From the NCBI GenBank assembly GCA_963978545.1, contig OZ021725.1, forward strand, positions 89,839,805 through 89,903,804: 64,000 nt of DNA, given 5' to 3'. Below the pieces are notes generated by a model. The model was not told the origin of the DNA. It worked only from the letters and a program-made list of their open reading frames with translations, and ran no database searches. Positions 23,150-34,158 of this stretch are shown one piece after another; the stretch's first letter is position 1, and each line of letters starts with the position of its first letter. The position numbers and the translations under genes are program-made. Origin of the DNA: Linyphia triangularis. Its lineage: Eukaryota; Arthropoda; Arachnida; Araneae; Linyphiidae.

Positions 23150-23269
23150 TTAAGCGTGTAAAACTAGCATTGAATATTATGTTAAAGCAAATAACCCTAC
23201 CTAAAAATTAGATTATTATTTCCCTTCTTTTGTTATTGAAACAATAGAAAGTTAATTATTAATATACAT
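20219..23269. other. AT-rich sequence, no supported gene
   Basis: A GC-elevated stretch at about 20500-20720 has no open frame of interest. Minus-strand frames at 21186-21371 and 21833-22141 are A/T-driven chance frames. T31 lies at 23114-23144, the longest homopolymer I measured. Confidence 0.5.
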
Positions 23270-24710
23270 TTATGACGTAACATACTTGCAAATTTGGCTG
23301 AGTTTACAAAAGAAGAATATATTTGGTGCGAGATGGCAAATGATCCTAATTAAAAAAAAATATTACTTACTTCTTTAAATATCAAAACAATAGAAAATTT
23401 TAAAAAAGAACAATTATTTTAACATATGATTTTCTTATTTGGACAAGTGTAGGATGAAAAGAAACATGTAACAACTGTGAGAGATGTAATTATATCACAA
23501 TAAGTAAACAAAACCAAATTTGTGGGGAAATATTGTTACTTAAACATATCTTTTTATAAAAACTAGAAAGTTAAGCTACAAAGGTTTTAGAAACTAAAAA
23601 TTCAGCCGTTCTTGTTATCTTCAAAATGTTGCATTAAGTTTATTACTTCAGAGGATGATGAAATAGTATGATCAGTCATTGGATCACAGTTGAGACTCAT
23701 TTAAAGTGGTCATTTATGAATAACTAAATATTGAATATACCGTCATTTGGGTAAATAGCGGTTCAAAGAAGAAAGAAACAAACGAGTTAACTCTTTTATT
23801 TAGAAAAATTATTCTACCACAAATTCAATTAAATTATAGAAAATATCTATTAATCTATTAATAGTTATGTATTAATTTACGTCATTGAAGACATAACATA
23901 CTTGCAAATTCAGCTGAGTTTGCAAAAGAAGCATATATTTTACGCGAAATGGGAAAATCGTCTCTTACTTTCTTCATTTAAAAGTAAAGATCGCATTATT
24001 AGGTGAGTTCTTCACTTACCACAACCACCGCTATTCACCCAGATGACAGGTGATTCACCTTTTAGTGATTTTTAAATGGCCTCTTAAAGATGATCTTAAC
24101 AGCTCTCAAAGGACTGAACATTTGAATCTCTGATCAAATGGCTTGGTAAATAACTAACATTACCACTTCTTAAAATGATCTAAACCTTGTGCAGAGTTAT
24201 CTAGAAACATGAAATGTGAGTAATCAACAATTATTAATTAATTAAGTAAAGTAATTGGTGACGTGACAATCTTGCAAATTTGGCTCAGTTAACGAAAGAA
24301 GCATGGATTTGACGCGAGGTGGGAAAATTGTTTCTTCCTTTCGTCATTCAAAAGTAGGGATCTCAGAATTGTCAGTTCATTATTTGACGAGTTATGATAG
24401 ATATTCGTGCCTTCTTTTTAAAACACCCACCGATATTCACCCAGATGACAGTTGATTCGCTTTGCAGTGATTCATAATGACCACTTAAAGATGGTCTCAA
24501 TAGCAATAAAAGGACTGAACATAGTAGTTAACAATTATTAATTATTTTTAATAATTGATGACGTAACATCCTTGCATATTTGGTTATGATAGACATTCGT
24601 GTCTTCCTTTATCACACCCACCGCTATTCACCCAGATGAGAGGCGATTCTCTTTTAAGCGTTTCATAAAAATGACGACTAAAAGTCGACAAACTAGAAAA
24701 CCTTATTCTT
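23270..24710. repeat. Decayed direct and inverted repeat family (unit about 300-370 bp)
   Basis: The block GACGTAACATACTTGCAAAT followed by TTGGCTGAGTT...AAAGAAG recurs at about 23274, 23886, 24259 and 24559. A second block, CACCGCTATTCACCCAGATG, recurs at about 24027, 24427 and 24620, and once inverted at about 23737-23761 (GTCATTTGGGTAAATAGCGG). Copies start after TTAAT-rich runs and have internal deletions. Spacing is 372 and 302 bp for the last copies. This could be an old satellite or a nest of one TIR element. No coding frame runs through it. Confidence 0.75.
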
Positions 24711-27700
24711 TGTGACAATATTCTTGACCACCAACGAAGATTTTTCACCATTGTTGACCATATATTAAAATATTGCACAAAAAAAAAAGAAAGAAAAAAA
24801 AAAAATGGTGGAAGAAAAACGATGGTTTTAATTGCAAATTGGTAATTTATATGTCGAATAGTTGCGGTTACGTATTATAAATTTCAAGCAGTATTTTGAA
24901 AGTTTAAGGGGACTTGGTTCCCTTTAAAAAAAATTTCAGCCTTTAAAGTTAAAATGTTTATATGTTTGTAAGTATTACTAAGTAAAAACTCAATTTTATT
25001 AAAGAAAAAGTTCACATAGTGCTCTAAATTTTCAAAATTTTAAATTTAAAAAAAAAAAAATCATTAAATTTTAAATTCGATCTTTTTTTTTAATTTTTCA
25101 ATATTTTTCCCGATTTTTTTTTTTTTTTTTTTTTTTTAAATGTTCCTAGTTATATACTCTAATTTTTGATGCATTGGATTTAGGATAAGTAAAATAGCTT
25201 TTGAGAAAAACAGTATATACTGTACCTATATTTAGAAGAAAGAGTAAAAAAAGATTATTTTTCAAAATTTATATTTGTAAAAAAAACTATTTAAAAAAAA
25301 AAAAAAAAAAATTAAAAAAATCCATGCCTATTTTTTCAAATAGATATTAAGAATGACACAAAACAAAATTTCAAGTCATTTCATTCATATTTGCTGAAGT
25401 TTTAGAATTTTGAGTAAGGTCGGTATTTTAAATTTCACAAACTGAGGAAAATGCGTTAAAAACATCAAAGAATCTATTGCAGCAATGCTATATTCTCCAT
25501 AAAATATAGTTTATCTGCAATTGCAGTTATAGGATCAGCTCAAAAACTTGCTAGAATAAGGAAAAGGTTTCAAAGATTACAAACACGCAAAAAATAGAAA
25601 ATATAAATTTTTATTATTTTTTGTGAAAACAAGGCTTACAAAGGGGTAATAAGAACTAAACAACCTTTGAACATGTTTACCAACACGGGGATACTTACAC
25701 GAAATTATACCTTCTATATTCTTCTGTAAAAGCACAAGATTGCGGGAAACAGTATAATGCAGCAATATTTAAATTACCTGTGTAATTTGACGTAGTTTAT
25801 TGAAGAAAGACAATTTTACTCATTTTTAATTCATTTCCCTTTTTTTTTTTCCTTTTTTTTCTTTTTTTTTTCCTTTTTTTTTCCTTGTTTTTTTTTTTAT
25901 TTTTTTTTCCTTTTTTTAAGAATGATAGTTGACTTTACTGTTTATCAAAACTAATTAAAAAAATATAAGTTTGGTAAAAAAAGTATGTTCTTCAATTGAA
26001 ACTTTTAGTACAGGAAGGTCTGTTAAAATAAAGGTTTTTCTTTTAAATGAGTTTGTAAAATTTTATGAAAATCAACTCGAAATTATCAACTAGAATGTGA
26101 ACAGAATTTCTTTAAAATCGTTCGCATGTGCAATCGTTTAAATTTAACTTTACGTTATTTTTTGTTCTTCTTTTTACATTCAATTACCCTATATGTAATA
26201 TATGGAAATAAAAATCTTTTTTTCGGTCAAAAAAAAAAAAAATCTTGTATTTCTACATGTTTTGATAGTGAAGGGTTAAAAAAAGTAAGCTAGAAAAAAT
26301 ATGTCTGTGTATATGTGGTCAGTTAACAGCTAGTTGATAATGCGATGTTCAACGTTAATATACAGATCAATGGTGGCCATGTGACTTGTCATTTAAGTTT
26401 TTATCAAAATAGCTCGTGCCCATAAGATGACACTGAAAAATGTATGTTTTTCAGCAATTTCAAAAAAAAAAAAATAAAAAAAAAAAAAAAAAAAAAAAAA
26501 TGCTGTAACGATTTTAACCAAAATCGCTAAGCTTTTTCTCCACATCCAAAATTCCCGTAGAAATGCGATAAAGGTGTTGTAAAAAGTCGAGAAGCAATTG
26601 TCTTTTATCGCAGGGTTCGTTTATCTTGAGCTGGATGCCCTTTATTTCATTCATCCAAAAGGATAATGTTATAATTATCGAAAAACATATCTCCAATTTC
26701 GCCGTTTCGGCAGTGTTTCATTTTTGCAATAGTAATAATAATCACCAAAACTATTGAAAACTGGCCATTTCTTTTAAGCAAATGAAAATATGAAAAAAAC
26801 CCTGGTAAATTACACCAATCTATTGCAAACATAAATCCAGTATTAAGTGTAATTAAAAATTGTGCGATGATCCAAGCGCTCAGTTAAACGAGGCTATTAG
26901 CATACAACATAAGTTTGAAACATATACTATACAAGTTTTAAACAAACAAATATACACTGCATATATAGGTAACTTTAATTATAAATATAGACATTAAGAT
27001 TAAAATACATAGTAAGATAGAAGCAAGTAGTTATATGTCCAATGTTTCATAGCTATTGTATTGACACTGATTTAAATATTGAAATCCCCTAAAATATTTT
27101 ATCGTCACTATTTAATTTTCTTAAAATTTCTCAAAACTCTTATGATCCTTAAAATGGTCACAATTAATTATATTCATACAATGTTATTTATCATTCTTAC
27201 TTATAGCCAGCTTTTATATTCAACAAGTTTAGTTCAAATAGCAAATTCTTTAGTCAAAGATAAGCTAATTGAGAAAATTTTTATATTTAAGCTAAATGTT
27301 CTATTTACATGTTTCATTGGTTTACTATTCAAACCAATATTTTAAATTTTAAATTGAAAATAGGAAGTTAATCTATCAGTTTGAAAATTATAATTTATTT
27401 TAAAAATATTTATTCTATATAAATGTTTCTTTAATGTATGACCACCCCAGATTCTTAAATTGCCCCTTTACTTTAAATTAATTAATTATAAATTTTCTTT
27501 AAATAAAACGTTTCGATTTGATTTTTTGCTACTTAACTTCTACTCCAAAACACTTACATTTAACTAAATTAAAAATGTATAAATCTTATAAGCGTGAACT
27601 TATAGCTCTACACTTTTGTGCTGAAATATTAGGTGGTGTCCTTGGGTTGAGAATTACAACTTGAATTGATAAACTTACACTACCTTATCGTATGGATATT

Positions 27701-30700
27701 CATCTTGAATTTTCCTTAAATAGTTTGAATCAAACTAAATTTCCTCTAATATATTATTTCTCAACTAATTATGTTTATCTACATAATTCTTTTTCAAAAA
27801 ATTGTATTTTAAAAAATTTTAAATGTTAAAACCATACCCTCTATTTGGTTAACCTTAAGTTAATAAAAAAAATTATAAGAATTTGTAAAAGTAACTGATT
27901 CTTGGATAGTAAAATAGTGTACTCTTTGTTAACGATCATTGTATTAACACTCCCACGTTCCCTCCACATTCGGTTTTATAAAATTAGTCAAACGATAAGA
28001 TTTTAAAGACATTTGTTTACATATTTAATAAAAAACACTTCCTGTCAATATTTTTTCAAATTGATTAAACATAAATTCAATGCACTCAAATATAACTAAA
28101 CTCTCTATGAACTTTCCCGAGTTTTTATTTGTACATTTTTGTATCTGTATTTATAAAATCCCCATTAATATGATTTTATTTGGTAGTTTTAAAGTACAGT
28201 TTCCTTTAACAAAATGAAATTTAATATTAAAAATAATTAGAAAAACTGACCATGTACTATTGGTTAAAGGAAAATATTTTTTCGACATATGATATGCACT
28301 CATATATAAGTATCTTTAAATATATCACACAATACATAACCTCTCTTTTTGAAAATATTTATTAAGAATATGTTTTCTAGACATTATCCAAAGTTCCTTT
28401 TATTATTATGCTACATATATACTAAAATTTATAAAATCATTAAGTGCTCACATTATTTTAAATAAATATTTTCTTAACTATTAATTGATATATGCGCGAA
28501 TCATTTTTTTGTGGAATACTTCCACCTCCTATGAAATATCTAACCTTCCACTTTTATATTAATCTTTCTGGTACCATGTTTTTTAAACTTTAAACTGATG
28601 TTACCCGTTTGTTTGGACAATTTGTTGGACAACAGTATGGACATCTTGTTGCCCTTGCGTCAAAAAAACATCAAACCACTCAGTCACAGCAGTTAAATGT
28701 TAAGAGATATTGACAGATTCATACCCTTCGGAACAAAAAAAAAAACTTTGCGAACTACAAAATCTATTCAAGAAATTCTTTTGTATAACACTACTTTCCT
28801 TCGAAATACAACCGTGTATTACATACAGACATTAAAAAATATACAATTGTGCGAAGTTCTCTGGCAAAACAGACAGTTCTCGCTCAATCAATTTAAACAT
28901 CAAGAGTACAAATTACTTATGAGCAACATAAAATGACGATAATAATAATAATCCAACACGGAGTCTTTTGTTTATTCAATATATTTTTCTACCCCTTTCT
29001 GCGGCAACCAAAATGAAACTAGGAACAAAAAATTCCAAAAGCAGAGCAAAGAAAATTTAAAAGAGTAACGAATCTGCAAGAGAGCAAGGATGGAATTGCA
29101 ATATAGTGGAAGGGAGTTCCACTCAGTTTCCTATTACTACCTTCGATAAAATGAGGAGAAAAGGTTATTTTGAACGAGGCAGGATGGAGAAGAAGAAACA
29201 AAAAAGGAGTAGGACGGAAAGGATATTATAGTACTGTCTTTTTCAAGGACCACCCCTCGTCTGCAGTATATTGAAATTCGACTAGGTACCCTGCAAATAG
29301 CGCGGACTGGTAGAAATGAAATGTCAAGTGTTGAAAACAAAGGTGGTCCTAGAGTAATAACGCGGAGGAATTTTTTAACGTTTGTGTTGCTTCTCCTTTT
29401 TTCGGCCCATTTGTTCGTCGTTTTTATGGAATTGAGCGGAAATGAGTCGACGTTGGTGCAGAGAGAGAGTTTTTAATAAGGATCCCTGAGATGGTATTAG
29501 ATTAAAGCGGCCGCAACTGTTAGAGATGCTGGAGATGTCGTTAATTTAGGCGGTGTCTGTCAGATGGAAATGTAAATTGCGAAACTTTTAATTCTGTCTT
29601 CTTGGAGGAGTTAGGGAGCATGGTGTAAAATAAATTCAATAAAGATAGTGTAGAAGATTTGGTAAGTGGTTTTTTAATTAAATTTTTGTTTGTCTCGATT
29701 TTGATTAGAAAGTTGAGGGTTAATTAATGATAACACGGGATATGCTGGATACAAATATTTATATACAAATATTAGATACAAATATTTCAATCTTTAATAT
29801 TAATTTAAAAAAACTATTATATTTGTGATTAAGTTTAGAATTATATAGATATTCGTTTATATACTGTTTTTTATCCAACAAAATAATATTAATAATATTA
29901 GTAGTTGATATTTTTATTATTAAGTTTTAAATAATTTATTTAAATGTTATAAACATGTTTTATTACTTTTTTCCATTTATGAACTTGCGTGCAAAAGCAG
30001 TGTTTTATTTCTTAAAATATATACATTAAAGAAATTTAAATATGTTTATATGTATAAATAATTATAAAACTGTTATTGTTCACTCTTTTGTAATATTTAA
30101 GTGACTTAACTAACTTTTTTAATTAACCTTCATTCATGTTTCGCGCACTCTAACTTTTAAAACCTTTGAGGGAAACGTAAGGACATTTTCACTTTATATA
30201 TGGGACACACTAAATTAAAGTATTTTACAAAATACTTTCACTACCCAATTTAATTTTTTAATGAACATGTAATAACAATTGACGTCTAGTAAATAACATT
30301 CCAATGGTTGCTCATTCAAAAATAGCTTAACGGCAGCCCCAAATACCACAGAACTAGTATTTGTTCCTTCTGCTCTAAGCCTTAATTCATTAAATATTTC
30401 ATTAAATATTTGATACTGAACAACTATCACTACAAAACTAAAACGTCTTATTAACGATATCAAAATTTTTAAAAAAAATTTAAACTTTTGTACTCATTAA
30501 ATTTAAATTTTATAACAATTTATTAGAAATGCCTAAAAATAAAAATAATAAATTTATAAATTACAAGGTTTTCTGAAAAGCGTTATGTAACAAAATTAGC
30601 CCGGTTTAATACTGTTACATACTCTTTGCAATTTATTATAATTCATAAATCCTGGTTTGCTATATTAAAAGGTTTCATAATCTCTTTGGGGATTTATGTT

Positions 30701-30960
30701 TCAATCACGCTTTAACATTAGGGAGGAAACGCAATTTATTTCAGGAGTGATATAAAGTTTCTATGTAGAAGGAATTGTTGCGCTATTATTGTGACACATT
30801 GCATCACGATTTGCGTCTTAATAAAAATAGCTTGCAGTTATTGCTAGAAATGCGGTAATATTTAATCAGTTGCTAATTTGTGTCACGTTTTAAACATGGC
30901 CTATTTAACATATCACATATATAATATAACACGTATACGTGTTTTTAATAAGTTTATTAT
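24711..30960. other. AT-rich sequence with homopolymers, no supported gene
   Basis: Contains A/T tracts at 25114-25137, 25293-25311 and 26462-26500, and an interrupted T-run with CC breaks at 25840-25918. A TTTAAGGGGACTTGGTTCCC word at about 24902 may be one end of another TTAA-type element. Segments 29000-29600 are GC-elevated but carry no recognisable exon. Confidence 0.5.
26462..26500. repeat. poly(A) tract with one interruption
   Basis: A13, one T, then A25. Simple repeat. Confidence 0.95.
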
Positions 30961-31057
30961 TATATTGTTACTAATTATTATTAAATTATTACTAATTATT
31001 ATTAAATTATTACTAATTATTATTAAATTATTACTAATTATTATTAAATTATTATTG
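30961..31057. repeat. 21-bp tandem repeat, about four copies
   Basis: Unit ATTACTAATTATTATTAAATT repeated head to tail with no visible divergence. An open frame over it reads as a seven-residue Leu/Ile/Lys repeat, which is only a translation of the array. Confidence 0.95.
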
Positions 31058-32282
31058 TAAAATATCAACAACAATTTCTTTATTTATAATAAATGTGTCA
31101 ATTAACTTCATAATTGTTTAAGATATTTACAAAATCACGATTCCTTATAAAATATAGTCGCAAAACAACTACAGAAAATATGTAAAAAGGTTTTGGAACG
31201 AATTCTATTCCTTATTTTATTACTTTTTGGTGGAAATACTATTTTAAAATATCATTTAGTGGTAATAATCAAATGATATATTTAGTTTTGTTACATTAGT
31301 TAATATCATATTCTATTACTAGCACGCTTTTTGAATTTATAAAATATTCTTAGAAATATTTTTTTTTTCATAAATAATATTTAAAATCTTGAAATGAATA
31401 ATATGATGCTCAAACTGAAAGTAGAAATGGAAGTCTTCTAAGTGAAGGTTTAGAAATTAATGTGCTATAAAGTTAAATATTAATAATTTGTGGAAATTTG
31501 CGAGCATTAGTACTTTCTAAATTTCATTTAAAAATTAATTAAGTGCAGATATTTAAAGTGTTTTTTCCTTAAACAGAATTGTTGTTTTTAGAGTGCTCTC
31601 GGTACCCCTTAAAATGTTTTTAGAATGTTAACTTTTCAAATGATTTTTATTACATATTTAGAACTATTTGTTGTTGAAAATGATGATGTTGTGCTTGTAA
31701 TTTGTAAAATTTAATTTTGTTTAGCAAAAATAAGAATTTGGTTTAAAATGCATCCCATGTTTTGTCAAACAGGTATTTTTTAATATAAATAAATAATTCA
31801 AGAAGTGTTTGTTGAAATTGTAGTGCTTTAAGAAAAATGTTTATTCGAAAAAAGTTGAACATAGATAATTTTTGGTAGGAATGAATGTTGGTTGTACATG
31901 TTTAATTTGTTCCTAGAAATCTAATTTTTTTAATATTAAACTCCAGTTTTACTCATTTTAAAAATTGGAAAGTGTAATTAATTTTTTATTCCAAAGGCAT
32001 TTAATTTAACCCAAAATTTTGTTCAAATAGTGGACTATTAGCAAGTTTAGATTTAAACGCTAACTTTTTTTAACCTTTATTATGAAACACCACCTTATCA
32101 TCAATTCTTGAAGACATGCAGATACTAACGCAGTACGAATAATTTAACTTAAAATGTTAATTTCGTTCTATAATTTTATGAAACCAATACTTTTTCCACT
32201 TTTTTCTTCCTTTTTTGAATTTTAGCCGAATGTTTTTAAGTTAAAAAGTAAGAAAAAAGTGTGAGTATTTGACCTAGATTAA
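31058..32282. other. AT-rich sequence, nothing recognised
   Basis: A/T-rich with stops in all frames. No gene, RNA or transposon end that I can support. Confidence 0.55.
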
Positions 32283-32427
32283 TTGGTTGGTTTGTACTCT
32301 CAACGACCTATATTTTTGCACATTGACGCCTAATTAGGCCGGGACTTACTGCTTAAGGTGGATTCCTAATATCGGCAGTCACCTTTGTCATACGAAGCCA
32401 GAGCGTTAACCCCACAGCCATCAGGTT
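32283..32427 (-). mobile_element. tRNA-derived SINE, copy 2 (inverted, B box lost)
   Basis: Read on the minus strand: TGATGGCTGTGGGGTTAACG, then GCTCTGGCTTCGTATGACAAAGGTGA as in copy 1, then a gap relative to copy 1 that removes GTTCGAATC, then GGAATCCACCTTAAGC and the shared tail GGTCGTTGAGAGTACAAACC. It is older or deleted relative to the copy at 20048-20218, and opposite in orientation. Confidence 0.8.
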
Positions 32428-32635
32428 GGCATTGACCGTCATTAAAAAATTATAAATAGTAGAAGAGAGGGTCAGCATTTGAACAGATTTAAACTGTTTA
32501 ATTTTTTCACTACGCTAGCTGCTTTTTTGATTAGCGAATGAGTGGATAAGTAATAAAAATTCCTTAAAATGCAACAATTTGCGATAGGTTTCATTACATT
32601 TCTCAGCATAAATGCTTTGTAATGAATGGGGACAC

Positions 32636-32704
32636 GGGGGGGGGGGGGGGTATTCATCCCTGATGAAATATAATTTCATTAAAGATATATATATATATAT
32701 ATAT
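32636..32704. repeat. G15 run and (AT)n microsatellite
   Basis: 15 consecutive G at 32636-32650, unusual in such AT-rich DNA. About 21 bases of AT repeat follow at 32684-32704. Confidence 0.92.
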
Positions 32705-33424
32705 CTTGGATTTATTTGAGGTTGTTTTATTATGGCTTTTAACCCAGTGAGTGGCTGTTACGGGTTATCACGTCCTTTGATCCCCAGTTTTTCCAGCAAT
32801 ACACAACAATTTTAAATTTAAAAAATAAAATTTTAAATAAAATATTTTTTTAAATATCTTTATTAGGATGATATTTTAAAACCCATTTAAAACAAAATGA
32901 ATAAAAAAAAATTAAATTAATAATTTATTTGAATCAGAAATATAATTTAAAAATTATTGCATGAAAAATAACTGCACAATTTCGCTCTTTCCCTGAACAC
33001 TTAGAGGATTTACTCCAGTAAACATAGCTGCTAAGAATAAATGTTTTATGTCCGATTTGATAAATGACATTTAATCTTAAATAAAAACAGGGATATCTTA
33101 TACCTAAAAGTTTTAGCTTACTTAATGTAGGTCTACAAAATGATACATTTTAAAAAGATTGCTGTATTATTTAGACTTCAGTTCTTCCGTTGTGTGATTA
33201 TTTCTATACGTCAATGTGTAAACCAAAGAGGAGCGAGAATCCCTTAAAATATTTTAAAATAAAATTTAAATATTAATAATAATATGACATTTGAGACAGT
33301 AGGCAAAAAAAAAAAATAATAATAATAATAATTACCTAGCCTTGAAAAAGTTTTCTTTTGTGAATTTCTTGATACTTTTATTATACAGAACAAGTTCTTC
33401 TATAAAACAATTTTGTGTCTAATG
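32705..33424. other. AT-rich sequence, nothing recognised
   Basis: No frame or RNA signal. It contains a short (AAT)n at about 33312-33332. Confidence 0.55.
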
Positions 33425-33555
33425 GTGGGCCCAAGTATTTGAATGGACCAAGGAGGGCCATCGTTGCCCTTAACTTATGACATTCACCCGGATTCGAACC
33501 TAGATCCACCAGCGTGGTAGTCTGATGCGCTAACCACTATACTAAATGAGCGACT
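33425..33555 (-). mobile_element. tRNA-derived SINE head, second family
   Basis: The minus strand has TAGTATAGTGGTTAGCGC (A-box region, + strand about 33527-33544) and a perfect GGTTCGAATCC B box (33490-33500). These are spaced like a tRNA gene. The acceptor ends do not pair and the T stem is imperfect, so I call it a tRNA-derived repeat rather than a functional tRNA. Downstream body TAAGGGCAACGATGG...TTGGGCCCACC may be the SINE body. Confidence 0.6.
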
Positions 33556-34068
33556 ACAAAACGAATCTAAATTATCATATCAGAAACAACTTTTGAATAT
33601 TAAATATCATAGTTTGATGAGAAAATGGACTTTATAAATGATTATTCACCAGAAATAACAAAAGATGTTGTACTTGTATCAATTTCAGGGAAGGAAAAAA
33701 AGTAGAACAAGTAAAACAAAATAAAAATCATACGATGAATGAGGAATATTTAGAAATTTTCTTAAACCGAATAGGATAATGGTAGTTGCCTAAAAAATGT
33801 GTCACTAAAACTACCTTTTAAAAAATTTTACATTAAAACTTATGAAACTACCTCAGTCATACAGATAAAGATAAACTTCTCAAGCTTTAATGGATTATTT
33901 TACCTCTGTGTAATAAAATGTAACGTATCAAACATTTTTAAATGTTTTGCTCCATTAATTAATGAGCAAAATCAATTCAATTTTACAGCCTTTTTCCTTT
34001 TTATAATTACAATTTTGATACATTTGAATCTATATTCAAGTTTTTTTAGAAAAAAATAAAGTGACGTA
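33556..34068. other. AT-rich sequence, nothing recognised
   Basis: One 86-codon frame at 33799-34059 is A/T-driven with no motif. Confidence 0.5.
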
Positions 34069-34158
34069 ATTTAAATTTTACAAGAAATATGTCATTCATT
34101 TAAATTTTACAAGAAATATGTCATTCATTTAAATTTTACAAGAAATATGTCATTCATT
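34069..34158. repeat. 29-bp tandem repeat, three copies
   Basis: Three head-to-tail copies of a 29-bp unit containing TTACAAGAAATATGTCATTC, with no differences that I can see, followed by a truncated fourth start. The identity implies recent expansion. Confidence 0.95.

Noticed and set aside
30878..31060. Leu/Ile/Lys repeat protein
   Set aside because: Translation of a 21-bp tandem array.
33425..33555. Functional tRNA gene on the minus strand
   Set aside because: B box is perfect but acceptor and T stems do not pair properly; more consistent with a SINE head.
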